Shown here: positions 34,818-43,651 of the stretch, piece after piece
Position numbering within the stretch: the first letter of the stretch is position 1
Layout: every line of letters starts with the position of its first letter
Source: an uncultured bacterium
Lineage (GTDB): Bacteria; Actinomycetota; Coriobacteriia; Coriobacteriales; Coriobacteriaceae
DNA: 64,000 nt
Direction: 5' to 3'
Assembly: GCA_905214105.1 (NCBI GenBank)
Contig: CAJMKK010000004.1
Location: 1-64,000, forward strand
Notes under the pieces: generated by a model
Database searches by the model: none
What the model was told of the DNA's origin: nothing
Seen by the model: the letters and a program-made list of their open reading frames with translations, nothing else
Made by a program: the position numbers and the translations under genes

Positions 34818-36815
34818 ATGGCAAAAAACACCGCAAACTATGGTAACGACAGTATCCGCCAGCTCAAGGACGAGGAGCGCGTACGCCTGCGCCCCGCCGT
34901 CATCTTTGGCTCGGACGGACTCGATGGTTGCGCGCATGCCGCCTTCGAGATCCTGTCCAACGCCGTTGACGAAGCACGCCAGGGCTACGGCAAGCTCATC
35001 ACCCTCACCGCCTTTCGCGATGGCTCTATCCAGGTAGAGGACAACGGCCGCGGCTGCCCGCTCGACTGGAACCCTTCCGAGAAGCGCTTTAACTGGGAAC
35101 TCGTCTTTTGCGAGCTCTACGCCGGCGGCAAATACAACAACAACCAGGGCGGCGACTACGACTTCTCGCTCGGCACCAACGGCCTGGGCTCCTGCGCGAC
35201 CCAGTACGCTTCTGAGTACATGGACGTCACGGTTTGGCGTGACGGTAACAAATACTCTCTGCACTTTAAGAAGGGTAAGGTCGTCGGCGCCAAAAAGAAG
35301 GCGCTCGAGATTGAGCCCAGCGACGAGAACCGCACCGGCACCACCATCAAGTGGCGCCCCGATCTTGAGGTCTTCACCTCCATCAGCATCCCCCACGATT
35401 GGTATCGCGAGACCATGCGCCGCCAGGCCGTGGTCAACGCCAACGTTACCTTCCGCCTGCGCATCGAGGGCGACGATGGCGAGTTTTCCGAAGAGGACTT
35501 TTGCTACCCCAAGGGCATCGAGGACTATGTGCTCGAGAAGGTCGGTGCCGACTACCTCACCGAGCCCTTCTTTATCGAGGCCGACCGCCGCGGTCGCGAC
35601 CGCGAGGACCTGCCCGACTACAACGTCAAGATCACCGCGTGCATGTGCTTCTCGCGCACCTTCATGATGCAGGAGTACTACCACAACTCGTCATGGCTCG
35701 AGAACGGCGGTTCGCCCGAAAAGGCCGCCCGTAGTGCTCTGACCAGCGCCATCGATGCCTACATCAAGCAACAGGGCAAGTACAACAAAAACGAGAGCGG
35801 CATTAAGTGGCAGGACGTCCAGGACTGTCTGGTGCTGGTGACCAACTGCTTCTCCACCCAGACGTCCTACGAAAACCAGACTAAGAAGGCCATCAATAAC
35901 CGCTTTATCCAGCAGGCGATGACGGCATTCTTTAAGGAGCGCCTCTCGACCTATCTGATCGAGAACAAAGACGCCGCCAACAAGATCATGGAGCAGGTGC
36001 TCATCAACAAGCGCTCGCGCGAGAACGCCGAGAAGACGCGCCAGAGCATCAAGACCAATCTGCAACAGAAGACCGACATGGCCAACCGCGTGCAGAAGTT
36101 CATCGACTGCCGCTCCAAAGACAAGGACCGTCGCGAGATCTACATCGTAGAGGGCGACTCGGCAGCAGGCGCCATCCGCACCTCGCGCGATGCCGAGTTC
36201 CAGGGCGTTATGCCCGTTCGCGGTAAGATCCTCAACTGCCTGAAGGAGGACTACCCGCGCATCTTTAAGTCCGACATCATCATGGACCTCATGCGCGTGC
36301 TGGGCTGCGGCGTAGAGATCAAGGACAAGCGCATCAAGAACCTCGGTGCTTTTGACCTGGATAATCTCAACTGGAACAAGGTCATTATCTGTACGGACGC
36401 CGACGTCGACGGTTATCACATCCGCACGCTTGTGCTCACCATGCTCTATCGCCTGGTGCCCACGCTTATCGACGAGGGCTACGTGTATATCGCCGAGTCG
36501 CCGCTCTACGAGATCAACTGCAAAGAGAAGACCTACTTTGCCTACACCGAGCTCGAGAAGAACGGCATCCTCAAGGAGATTGGCGACCAGAAGTGCTCGA
36601 TCAACCGCTCCAAGGGTCTTGGTGAGAACGATCCGGACATGATGTGGCTCACCACCATGAACCCCGAGACGCGCCGCCTGATCAAGGTAGAACCCGAGGA
36701 CGTCACCAAGATGGAGACCATGTTCAACCTGTTGCTGGGCAACGACGAGACGGGCCGCAAGCGTCACATCTCCGAGCACGGCAAGGAATACCTGGACCAG
36801 CTGGACCTGCAGTAG
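34818..36815 (+). CDS. Type IIA DNA topoisomerase subunit B (GyrB/ParE-like)
   Basis: 665 aa. The GHKL ATPase has AAFEILSNAVDEA, VEDNGRGCPLD and the lid GTNGLGSCATQYAS. The transducer is followed by the TOPRIM domain with IVEGDSAAG and CTDADVDGYHI, and C-terminal IGDQKCSINRSKGLGE. It is shorter than the usual gyrase B and diverged from it, consistent with an additional topoisomerase beside the housekeeping gyrase. ATG 34818 has AAAGGAG upstream. Forms an operon with subunit A (45 bp gap). A SOS box precedes it. Confidence 0.9.
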   Translation: MAKNTANYGNDSIRQLKDEERVRLRPAVIFGSDGLDGCAHAAFEILSNAVDEARQGYGKLITLTAFRDGSIQVEDNGRGCPLDWNPSEKRFNWELVFCELYAGGKYNNNQGGDYDFSLGTNGLGSCATQYASEYMDVTVWRDGNKYSLHFKKGKVVGAKKKALEIEPSDENRTGTTIKWRPDLEVFTSISIPHDWYRETMRRQAVVNANVTFRLRIEGDDGEFSEEDFCYPKGIEDYVLEKVGADYLTEPFFIEADRRGRDREDLPDYNVKITACMCFSRTFMMQEYYHNSSWLENGGSPEKAARSALTSAIDAYIKQQGKYNKNESGIKWQDVQDCLVLVTNCFSTQTSYENQTKKAINNRFIQQAMTAFFKERLSTYLIENKDAANKIMEQVLINKRSRENAEKTRQSIKTNLQQKTDMANRVQKFIDCRSKDKDRREIYIVEGDSAAGAIRTSRDAEFQGVMPVRGKILNCLKEDYPRIFKSDIIMDLMRVLGCGVEIKDKRIKNLGAFDLDNLNWNKVIICTDADVDGYHIRTLVLTMLYRLVPTLIDEGYVYIAESPLYEINCKEKTYFAYTELEKNGILKEIGDQKCSINRSKGLGENDPDMMWLTTMNPETRRLIKVEPEDVTKMETMFNLLLGNDETGRKRHISEHGKEYLDQLDLQ

Positions 36816-36860
36816 CAGCAAATCGATAACGACGGCCCATAAGAAGTTCAAGAGGAAATC

Positions 36861-39101
36861 GTGGCAAAGAAGAAGACGAAGAACCAGCCCAAGAAAAAGC
36901 AGGTCAACGCCGAGAACGTCATCGGCCTGCACTCCGAGGTCACCGATCAGCCGATCACGCAGACGCTCGAGGTCAACTACATGCCCTACGCTATGAGCGT
37001 CAACGTCTCGCGTGCGTTCCCCGAGATTGACGGCTTTAAGCCCTCGCACCGCAAGCTGCTCTACACCATGTACAAGATGGGTCTGCTCAAGGGCGAGCGC
37101 CAGAAGAGCGCCAACATCGTGGGCCAGACCATGAAGCTCAACCCGCACGGCGACGCCGCGATCTACGAGACGATGGTGCGCCTGGCCACCGGCAACGAGG
37201 CGTTGCTCGCCCCCTTCGTTGAGTCGAAGGGCAACTTTGGCAAGTACTATTCGGGCGACCTGAGCTACGCCGCCTCGCGCTATACCGAGGCCAAGCTCTC
37301 CCCCATTAGCGCCGAGATCTTCAAGGACATCGACAAGGACCCGGTCGACTTCGTCGACAGCTACGACGGCGCCATGAAGGAGCCACGCCTGCTGCCCACC
37401 ACGTTCCCCAACATCCTCGTCTCGGCCAACAAGGGCATCGGCGTCGCCATGGCATCCGATATCTGCGGTTTCAACCTCAACGAGGTCTGTACCGCCACAA
37501 TGCATTACCTGCAGGATCCCGACTGCGACCTGCTCGAATACATGCCCATGCCCGACTTCTCGACCGGCGGCGAAATTATCTACCGCCGCGAGGAGATGGA
37601 AAAGATAATCGAGACCGGCCTTGGCAGCTTCCAGATCCGCTCCCGCTGGCGCTGGATTCCCGAAGAGCGCATCATCGAGGTCTACGAGATCCCCTACACC
37701 ACCAAAACCGATGTCATCATCGAGCGCATCGTCAAGCTCTCCAAAGAGGGCAAGGTCAAGGAGATTGCCGACATCCGCGACGAGACCGACCTCTCGGGTC
37801 TGCGCATCGCCATCGACCTTAAGCGCGGTGTCGACCCCGACAAGCTCATGGCGAAGCTCTATCGCTCGACCACGCTGCAGGATTCGTTCTCGTGCAACTT
37901 TAACGTGCTGGTCGACGGCTATCCCCGCGTTATGGGCGTGCGCCAGATCCTGCACGAGTGGGTCAAGTGGCGTATTGAGTCCACGCGTCGCCGCATTAAC
38001 TTTGACCTGGGCAAAAAGTCCGAGCGTCTGCACCTGCTGCACGGCCTCGAGGCAATTCTGCTCGACATCGACAAGGCCATCGCCATCATCCGCGGCACTA
38101 AGCTCGAGGCCGAGGTCGTGCCCAACCTTATGAAGGGTTTCGACATCGACGAGACCCAGGCCGAGTTTGTTGCCGAGCTCAAGCTCCGCAACATCAACGA
38201 AGAGTACATTCTCAACCGCACCAAGGACATCGCCAAGCTCGAAGGCGAGATTGCCGAGCTTGAGGAGATCCTCTCCAGCGAAGAGAACATCAAGAAGGTC
38301 ATCAGCGACGAGCTGGCAGCGGTCAACAAGAAGTACGTGATGCCGCGCCGCACGGGCAGGATTGAGCCCCATGAGGTCATCGAGGTAAGCTTGGAGCCCG
38401 AGGTCGAGGAGTACCCGGTCACCATCATGCTCTCGCGCGACGGCTACCTTAAGAAGATGACGGACCGCGTGCTCAAGAAGGCGACCACGCTCAAGTACAA
38501 GGACGGCGACAAACCCTTTATCGAGTTCCCGTCCTCCAACACCCACGAGCTGCTGGTCTTTACCAATAAGAGCCAGGTGTACAAGTGCAAGGTTTCGGCG
38601 TTTGAGGACACCAAGTCGGCCCAACTGGGCTCGTACCTGCCGACCGATCTTGAGATGGAACCCGACGAGAGTGTCATCTGGGTCATCGACCCCGAGGATT
38701 ACAAGGCCGATGTGCTGTTCGTCTTTGAGAACGGCCGCGTGGTGCGCGTCGCGCTTTCTGGATACGTCACCAAGACCAACCGCAAGCGCCTCAAGAACGC
38801 CATCTACGGCGGCAGCAAGCTGCTGTATGCGCAGGTGCTCAAGGAAGACCGCGACCTCGCGCTGGTCTCGAGCGACTATCGTTTGATGAACTTCAACACG
38901 TCGCTGCTCAAGACCAAGACGACCACCAACACGCAGGGCGTCCAAGCTTTCACGGCCAAGAAGGGCCGCTCGGTCACCACCGTCGGCACGACCGAGGAGA
39001 TCCTCGGCGCCGGCGTCTCGGCCGAAAAGTTCACCGCGCAGAGCCTCCCCTCAGCCGGTGCCCTCATGAAGGAAAACGACATGCCGAGCCTGTTTGACTA
39101 G
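36861..39101 (+). CDS. Type IIA DNA topoisomerase subunit A (GyrA/ParC-like)
   Basis: 746 aa. A lysine-rich N-terminus is followed by the breakage-reunion domain: NYMPYAMSVNVSRAFPEIDGFKPSHRKLLYTM, then catalytic tyrosine 141 in AASRYTEAKLS. There is a coiled-coil tower (about residues 420-470, NRTKDIAKLEGEIAELEEIL). The C-terminal beta-propeller-like part lacks an obvious GyrA box, which points to a topoisomerase IV-like or third-type enzyme. It works with the subunit B encoded 45 bp upstream to pass one duplex through another. GTG start with AAGAGGAA upstream. Confidence 0.9.
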   Translation: MAKKKTKNQPKKKQVNAENVIGLHSEVTDQPITQTLEVNYMPYAMSVNVSRAFPEIDGFKPSHRKLLYTMYKMGLLKGERQKSANIVGQTMKLNPHGDAAIYETMVRLATGNEALLAPFVESKGNFGKYYSGDLSYAASRYTEAKLSPISAEIFKDIDKDPVDFVDSYDGAMKEPRLLPTTFPNILVSANKGIGVAMASDICGFNLNEVCTATMHYLQDPDCDLLEYMPMPDFSTGGEIIYRREEMEKIIETGLGSFQIRSRWRWIPEERIIEVYEIPYTTKTDVIIERIVKLSKEGKVKEIADIRDETDLSGLRIAIDLKRGVDPDKLMAKLYRSTTLQDSFSCNFNVLVDGYPRVMGVRQILHEWVKWRIESTRRRINFDLGKKSERLHLLHGLEAILLDIDKAIAIIRGTKLEAEVVPNLMKGFDIDETQAEFVAELKLRNINEEYILNRTKDIAKLEGEIAELEEILSSEENIKKVISDELAAVNKKYVMPRRTGRIEPHEVIEVSLEPEVEEYPVTIMLSRDGYLKKMTDRVLKKATTLKYKDGDKPFIEFPSSNTHELLVFTNKSQVYKCKVSAFEDTKSAQLGSYLPTDLEMEPDESVIWVIDPEDYKADVLFVFENGRVVRVALSGYVTKTNRKRLKNAIYGGSKLLYAQVLKEDRDLALVSSDYRLMNFNTSLLKTKTTTNTQGVQAFTAKKGRSVTTVGTTEEILGAGVSAEKFTAQSLPSAGALMKENDMPSLFD

Positions 39102-39138
39102 GACGACGGCAACGAGATCGTTAGATACTTCGCAAAGC

Positions 39139-39185
39139 GACGAGGCCCGGAACGCAACGGCATTGCGCCCGGGACTCGTCGTTTT
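39139..39185 (+). terminator. Rho-independent terminator of the topoisomerase operon
   Basis: A long imperfect stem (GACGAGGCCCGG ... CCCGGGACTCGTC) is followed by GTTTTTC. It sits just after the subunit A stop codon. Confidence 0.88.
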
Positions 39186-39197
39186 TCTTCTCAACTA

Positions 39198-39246
39198 TTT
39201 TTTAACGCAGATAAATTGATTTCTGCTTATTTTTCTGCGTAAAAAA
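39198..39246. repeat. AT-rich inverted repeat upstream of ATPase gene
   Basis: TTTTTTAACGCAGA (39198-39211) pairs with TCTGCGTAAAAAA (39234-39246) with one bulge. It could be a regulatory site or a second terminator. Confidence 0.55.
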
Positions 39247-39282
39247 TGTCAGCGTCACTGCTTCGATGCCCTTTGGTCAGTC

Positions 39283-39339
39283 GTTAGCAAAACTTGCAAA
39301 AGTTAGCAAAACTTGCAAAAATTAGCAAAACTTGCAAAG
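39283..39339. repeat. Three tandem 19-bp repeats (iteron-like)
   Basis: GTTAGCAAAACTTGCAAAA is repeated at 39283-39301, 39302-39320 and 39321-39339 (the last with ATTAGC... and a final G). Each unit holds the palindrome GCAA-AAC-TTGC. The array ends nine bases before the ATG of the AAA ATPase gene and contains its RBS. Confidence 0.9.
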
Positions 39340-39347
39340 GAGCTACC

Positions 39348-40442
39348 ATGGAGTACAGTAAGAACCCCTTTACCCCGACGTTCGGAAGCGTCCCTCCCTT
39401 TCTAGCGGGTCGCGAGCATATTCTGCGTGACATCAACCGTGGCTTTATCAACGGCCCGGGAGATCCCAACCTGTCGACCATTTTTACTGGCGCAAGGGGA
39501 ACGGGCAAGACGGCGCTTCTCTCGCTCCTTTCAGAAACGGCGCTTGAACACGACTGGATCGCAGCAAATGTCTCCGCCATGCCAGGCATGCTCGAAGATA
39601 TTATCGAGCGAACCAAAGAAGCCGCAGATAGCTACCTCTCACAGCCTCACGCGCGCATAAACGGTGTTCAAATTGGCCCAGTGGGCATCGATTGGACATA
39701 TCCTCAAGAGGCTCAGGGCAACTGGCGCACGCGCATGAATGGCATCTTTAAGCAACTCGAAAAACATGACATCGGACTTCTCATCACCATCGATGAAGTC
39801 ACCGTCGATCTCGAAGAAATGCTTCAATTTGCCTCTGTTTACCAGCACTTTGTACGCGAAGGTAAAAAAGTTGCCCTACTCATGGCAGGACTGCCCTACA
39901 AAGTATCGGCGTTGCTGCGTAACGATTCCGTCTCGTTCCTCAGGCGTTCCCAATATCATCAGTTGGGACGAATCACTGACGTTGAAATTGCAAACGCATT
40001 CCGCAAAACCGTTGAGGCCGGAGGACGCTCAATCACGCCAGAAGCGCTCGAGGATGCCGTGAAGGCCGTCGACGGATTTCCCTACATGATGCAGCTCGTC
40101 GGATATCGCACTTGGGATGTTTCGGAAAACTCGCCCCAAATCAGCGCACCTGATGTCCAGCAGGGTTCTCTGCTTGCCCGTATGGAGCTGCGCGATCGTA
40201 TTCTCGAAACGACCTATCGAGAGCTTTCTGACAAAGACATTGAGTTTTTGCTCGCGATGCTGCCCGATTCTGGCCCCAGCAGGGTCTCAGAAATTGCCAA
40301 GCGTATGGGCGTCGCAAGCAACTATGCAAGTCAATACAAACGCCGCCTCCTCGAGGACGGCGTTATCGGGGAACGTGGACGTGGCCTCGTCGGCTTCGAC
40401 ATCCCCGCGTTCAGGGAATTCTTGAACGAGAAGACCTCCTAG
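39348..40442 (+). CDS. AAA ATPase with C-terminal winged helix-turn-helix
   Basis: 364 aa. Walker A GARGTGKTALL and sensor/Walker B LLITIDEV lie in the ATPase domain (about residues 20-250). The C-terminal region SRVSEIAKRMGVASNYASQYKRRLLEDGVI is a winged helix typical of MarR/GntR-like folds. ATG 39348 has AAAGGAG upstream. Translation could read back through the tandem repeats, but no RBS supports that. The repeats probably bind this protein's own HTH and give autoregulation (inference). The role of this ATPase family is not established. Confidence 0.83.
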   Translation: MEYSKNPFTPTFGSVPPFLAGREHILRDINRGFINGPGDPNLSTIFTGARGTGKTALLSLLSETALEHDWIAANVSAMPGMLEDIIERTKEAADSYLSQPHARINGVQIGPVGIDWTYPQEAQGNWRTRMNGIFKQLEKHDIGLLITIDEVTVDLEEMLQFASVYQHFVREGKKVALLMAGLPYKVSALLRNDSVSFLRRSQYHQLGRITDVEIANAFRKTVEAGGRSITPEALEDAVKAVDGFPYMMQLVGYRTWDVSENSPQISAPDVQQGSLLARMELRDRILETTYRELSDKDIEFLLAMLPDSGPSRVSEIAKRMGVASNYASQYKRRLLEDGVIGERGRGLVGFDIPAFREFLNEKTS

Positions 40443-40469
40443 CGCGCCAAGATTATCCGCAAGGACTTC

Positions 40470-40540
40470 AACGCATGGCAATCAGCAATCCTCTTGGTAA
40501 GGGCAGCAAGCATTTCCACCAACACCGATTGCCATGCGTT
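40470..40540. terminator. Hairpin between convergent genes
   Basis: AACGCATGGCAATC (40470-40483) is a perfect complement of 40527-40540 around a 43-nt loop. It lies between the converging ATPase and flavodoxin genes. There is no strong T-run, so it is only a possible terminator. Confidence 0.5.
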
Positions 40541-40550
40541 CTTCTTGCCC

Positions 40551-41081
40551 TTAGGCGAGCTTGCGAGCGAGCTCTCGCACCTTTTCCAGCTTGGGCGACG
40601 ATACCATGCTGTCGCGCTCGGTCATGCCGCTAATGGTGACAATGCCCTGGTCCTCCCACTTGCAGTATGCGCAGGCCGACTTGTACATAGCGATAGCCGC
40701 ATCATAGACGCCCTCGCTGTGGCTATCGAGCAAAAGGGCCGTCTTGGTGAACGGGAAACCCGTGGCACCGAAGGCGTACAGGCGGTCGATGGCGGTCTTT
40801 TCCTGCGCAGTGATATCAAACCAGTAGATAGGCGAAGCGAAGACAACCATATCGGCGCCTTTCAGCGACTCGATCACGTCAGCCATGTCATCCTTCTGCA
40901 CACAGGTGCCCTCATGGGTAAAGCAGTACTGACATCCCAGGCAACCAGCGATCTTCTTGCTGGCAACGCGGACGACCTCGACCGTATTGCCGCCCTCACG
41001 CGCGGTCTCGGCAAAGGCCTCGACCATGGTGTCGGTATTGGCGCCCTTACGCGGGCTACCACTCAATACAACGATATTCAC
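40551..41081 (-). CDS. Flavodoxin-family NAD(P)H-dependent oxidoreductase
   Basis: 176 aa. SGSPRKGANTDTM is the FMN phosphate-binding loop of the flavodoxin_2/WrbA-like iron-sulfur flavoprotein family. CLGCQYC is a cysteine pair region that follows it, and VFASPIYWFDITAQEK is the conserved second FMN contact. It reduces quinones, nitro compounds or Fe-S partners. The start is well supported (GGGAGAGGGAA upstream). Monocistronic. Confidence 0.88.
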   Translation of the reverse strand: MNIVVLSGSPRKGANTDTMVEAFAETAREGGNTVEVVRVASKKIAGCLGCQYCFTHEGTCVQKDDMADVIESLKGADMVVFASPIYWFDITAQEKTAIDRLYAFGATGFPFTKTALLLDSHSEGVYDAAIAMYKSACAYCKWEDQGIVTISGMTERDSMVSSPKLEKVRELARKLA

Positions 41082-41279
41082 AGGATTCCCTCTCCCTCAT
41101 GCTGCAGGCGCGCAGCATGTTTTCTTGTAACCAAAACGAATGGTGTTAATCAATCGCCAGCAGGCCATATCTCTTGTTCAAGTTCCCTAAAGAAGCTCAA
41201 GACGATTGCGATTGCCTTATACAACGTCGAAAATCAAAGAGGGCCCATAGCAACGCCACCTACCTGAAATGACATGCGG

Positions 41280-41840
41280 TCAAGACGAGCTACGAGGATC
41301 GTGACGAGCCGATACCGCTCGCATACCCCCTTCGGAATAGGCGCTGAGCAGCTCCTGAGCGTGGGCAAACTCGGGCCCTCGCCTCCAACCGAGCAGGCGG
41401 TTGACCGCGAGATTTCCCTGGACGTTGTGGACGAAGAGCAGATAGGCGTCCTCGCGCGAAAGCCCACTCTCCTCCATGATCGAGGGAACCATCTGCTCGG
41501 CGCCGCGCTCGACGACGCGCTGTGCCACCCGGGCGTACGCGTCGTCATCCGAGTAGAGCAGATAATAGTCATCGTTTGCCGGCGGACGCTGGCAGAGGGC
41601 ACCCGCCTCCGTTCCCTCGAGCGGCGGCACCGCCGCCAAGGCCTCGTCGATAAGCGCGTCGAGCAGCGCGAACTTGTCCTCGTAGTGCAGATAGAACGTG
41701 CCGCGGTTGATATCGGCGCGGCGGCAAATATCCGCTACCGTCATCTTCGCGAAGCCAACCTCGGCCAGCAGCGCAAAGAACGCCTCCCGTATGACCGAGA
41801 GCGTATAGCGTCGGCGACGATCGATCTTCCCCGATTCCAT
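41280..41840 (-). CDS. TetR family transcriptional regulator
   Basis: 186 aa. The N-terminal HTH (DRRRRYTLSVIREAFFALLAEVGFAKMTVADICRRADINRGTFYLHYEDKFALL) is a standard TetR domain, with a helical C-terminal ligand domain. ATG 41840 has GGAGGGG upstream. It is divergent from the sirtuin-like operon across about 140 bp that hold palindromic sites, so it probably represses that operon. A close truncated copy with the same gene order lies at 44516-44866. Confidence 0.9.
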   Translation of the reverse strand: MESGKIDRRRRYTLSVIREAFFALLAEVGFAKMTVADICRRADINRGTFYLHYEDKFALLDALIDEALAAVPPLEGTEAGALCQRPPANDDYYLLYSDDDAYARVAQRVVERGAEQMVPSIMEESGLSREDAYLLFVHNVQGNLAVNRLLGWRRGPEFAHAQELLSAYSEGGMRAVSARHDPRSSS

Positions 41841-41906
41841 GGCCCCTCCAATTGCAGCGCTCAACAATATCCAGCAGCCGCTCGTTTATCGACAGCAGCT
41901 CGAAGC

Positions 41907-41983
41907 TGTTCATTGCTCTGACATAAATCAACATTGATACTTTTTATAGACGCCTGTTCATTGTAGCTGAAAGAGAGTATCAA
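41907..41983. promoter_or_regulatory. Divergent TetR/sirtuin control region
   Basis: It contains TGTTCATTGC at 41907-41916 and a palindrome ATCAACATTGAT at 41927-41938, which is a natural TetR-type operator candidate. The degraded second locus at 44934-44965 keeps TGTTCATTGC and a mutated ATCAACAAGGAT at the same spacing. Confidence 0.5.
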
Positions 41984-42949
41984 GTGACCCCATACGAGCA
42001 GCTCGTTATCGAGCTCACCAACCGATCGTTTTCCCTTCAGGCCGCCTACCGCAGCGGCGGCACGCCCTATGAGCTGAGCGACCGCGAGCCCGAGCCCTAC
42101 GACCAGCAAATCGAGGACTTCGCCAGCATGATCGAGAAAGCCGATTGCGTGCTTGTGGGCGGGGCCTCCGGTCTCTCCGCGGCGGGCGGCGGCGACTTCT
42201 ACTACGAGGACAACGCGACCTATCGCAGGCATTTCGGCAAATTCGCCGAGCGCTACGGTTTCAAGGGCGCTTTCGAGGGATCGTTCTACCGCTGGCCCAC
42301 CGCCGAGGCGCGTTGGGGATACCTCGCCACCTTCCTCGACACCACGCTCAACGCCCCGCTGCGCAAGCCCTACAAGGACCTCGACGCCATTCTTGCCGAG
42401 AAGGACTTTTTCGTGCTCACCACCAACCAGGACACGCAGTTTGCGAAGCTCTACCCTTGGGAGAAGGTGGCCGAGATCCAAGGCGACCACCGCTTCTTCC
42501 AGTGCTCCCGCTGCTGCACCGATGAGGTGTGGGACGCGGTCGAGCCGGTTTCGCGCATGGAAGAGGCCATGGGAGACGGCCTGGAGGTTCCGACAGAGCT
42601 CGTGCCGCGCTGCCCGCACTGCGGAGCAGAGGCGTTCCCCTGGGTTCGCGGCTACGGCAACTTCCTGCAGGGCGAGCTCTACGAGGAGCAGTACCGCAAG
42701 GTGTCCGACTGGCTCGACGCGCACGCGCGGCAGAGGATCCTCTTCCTTGAGCTGGGCGTGGGCCGCATGACGCCCGCGTTTATCCAGGAGCCGTTCTGGG
42801 CCCTCACGGCGCAGTTGCCGCAGGCTAGCTACATCGCCGTAAACAACAAGACGCAGTTTCTCCCCCGCGCGATCGAGGATCGGGGGCTCGCCGTTCGCGC
42901 CGACATCGCCGACGTGCTCGCCGACGTGCGCAAGACGCTGGGGAGGTAG
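41984..42949 (+). CDS. Sirtuin-like protein of SirTM type (1 of 3)
   Basis: 321 aa. NAD-binding GGASGLSAAGGG, then TTNQD with N148. The usual catalytic His-Gly is replaced by Gln (Q166 in EIQGD), the exchange known for SirTM class sirtuins, which ADP-ribosylate proteins instead of deacetylating. Zinc knuckle CSRCC...CPHC lies after it, and LELGVGRMTPAF is the C-terminal NAD region. GTG 41984 has AAAGAGAG upstream. It is the first gene of a three-gene sirtuin operon divergent from TetR. No macrodomain or lipoyl carrier is nearby. Confidence 0.82.
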   Translation: MTPYEQLVIELTNRSFSLQAAYRSGGTPYELSDREPEPYDQQIEDFASMIEKADCVLVGGASGLSAAGGGDFYYEDNATYRRHFGKFAERYGFKGAFEGSFYRWPTAEARWGYLATFLDTTLNAPLRKPYKDLDAILAEKDFFVLTTNQDTQFAKLYPWEKVAEIQGDHRFFQCSRCCTDEVWDAVEPVSRMEEAMGDGLEVPTELVPRCPHCGAEAFPWVRGYGNFLQGELYEEQYRKVSDWLDAHARQRILFLELGVGRMTPAFIQEPFWALTAQLPQASYIAVNNKTQFLPRAIEDRGLAVRADIADVLADVRKTLGR

Positions 42950-42952
42950 CGC

Positions 42953-43651
42953 ATGGAGACGGCAAAAGCAGTTCGCATAGGCAGGGCGCTTTCCGAGGCG
43001 GATCTTGTCATCATCGGCGCCAGCAACGGGCTCGACATGGCGGAGGGGCTCAACCTCTTCCGCGCCGACGCTCATTTCCGAGAGACGTACGGGGACCTCG
43101 CTCAGGCCGACGGCATCGGCTGCATACTGCAGGGGCTCGTCTCTCCGGATGCAAACGTGCGACGCCGATGGGTCGAGCGATTCCATCAAAAGGAGTATGT
43201 CGAGTATGAGCCCAGCCCGCTCATGAACGAGCTGCGGCATCTTACGGAGCACGCCGACACCTACGTGATCACGTGCAATATTGACGGGCACTTCGCACGT
43301 GCAGGGTTCAACGAGAACCGCGTGCTCGAGACGGAGGGAAGCACGCGCACGTCGATTGACGAGCAGCGTCTCGCCCATCCAGACGCCCTCGCCACAGCCC
43401 AGCTCGAGGAGCTCGAGTGCCTCGTGCGCACCCATCGCAACGGCAGGGTCGCCATCCTCGAACTTGGCGTGGGGCTGCGCAACGGCATCATAAAGCGCAT
43501 GCTCGCCCAGGTCGCGAGCGCCTGCGAGCACGTCACCTACATCGTGTTCAATTACAGCCAGGCCATGGCGCCCGACGCCTCGTGCGAGACGATTCTCGTT
43601 GACGGCGATATGGCCCCGGCTTTCGAGGAGATCGCCCGATGCCGTCCCTAG
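42953..43651 (+). CDS. Sirtuin-like protein lacking zinc domain (2 of 3)
   Basis: 232 aa. GASNGLDMAEG aligns with the NAD-binding loop and YVITCNIDGHF with the TxNxD block, and LELGVGLRNGII with the C-terminal region. The zinc knuckle between these parts is replaced by a shorter segment without paired cysteines, and I see no QGD/HG motif. So it is probably catalytically altered and may be a partner subunit. ATG 42953 starts 3 bp after the previous stop with GGGGAGG upstream. It is not recognised as a named family. Confidence 0.75.
   Translation: METAKAVRIGRALSEADLVIIGASNGLDMAEGLNLFRADAHFRETYGDLAQADGIGCILQGLVSPDANVRRRWVERFHQKEYVEYEPSPLMNELRHLTEHADTYVITCNIDGHFARAGFNENRVLETEGSTRTSIDEQRLAHPDALATAQLEELECLVRTHRNGRVAILELGVGLRNGIIKRMLAQVASACEHVTYIVFNYSQAMAPDASCETILVDGDMAPAFEEIARCRP

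Noticed and set aside
35691..38945. A 1084-codon open frame on the minus strand across the topoisomerase genes
   Set aside because: It is antisense to two clearly conserved genes and made of low-complexity Val/Leu/Asp/His codons, a GC-rich codon shadow.
39283..39339. CRISPR-like tandem repeats
   Set aside because: Only three units without spacers and no cas genes.
41861..43531. A 556-codon minus-strand frame over the sirtuin genes
   Set aside because: Antisense to three genes with recognisable NAD motifs.
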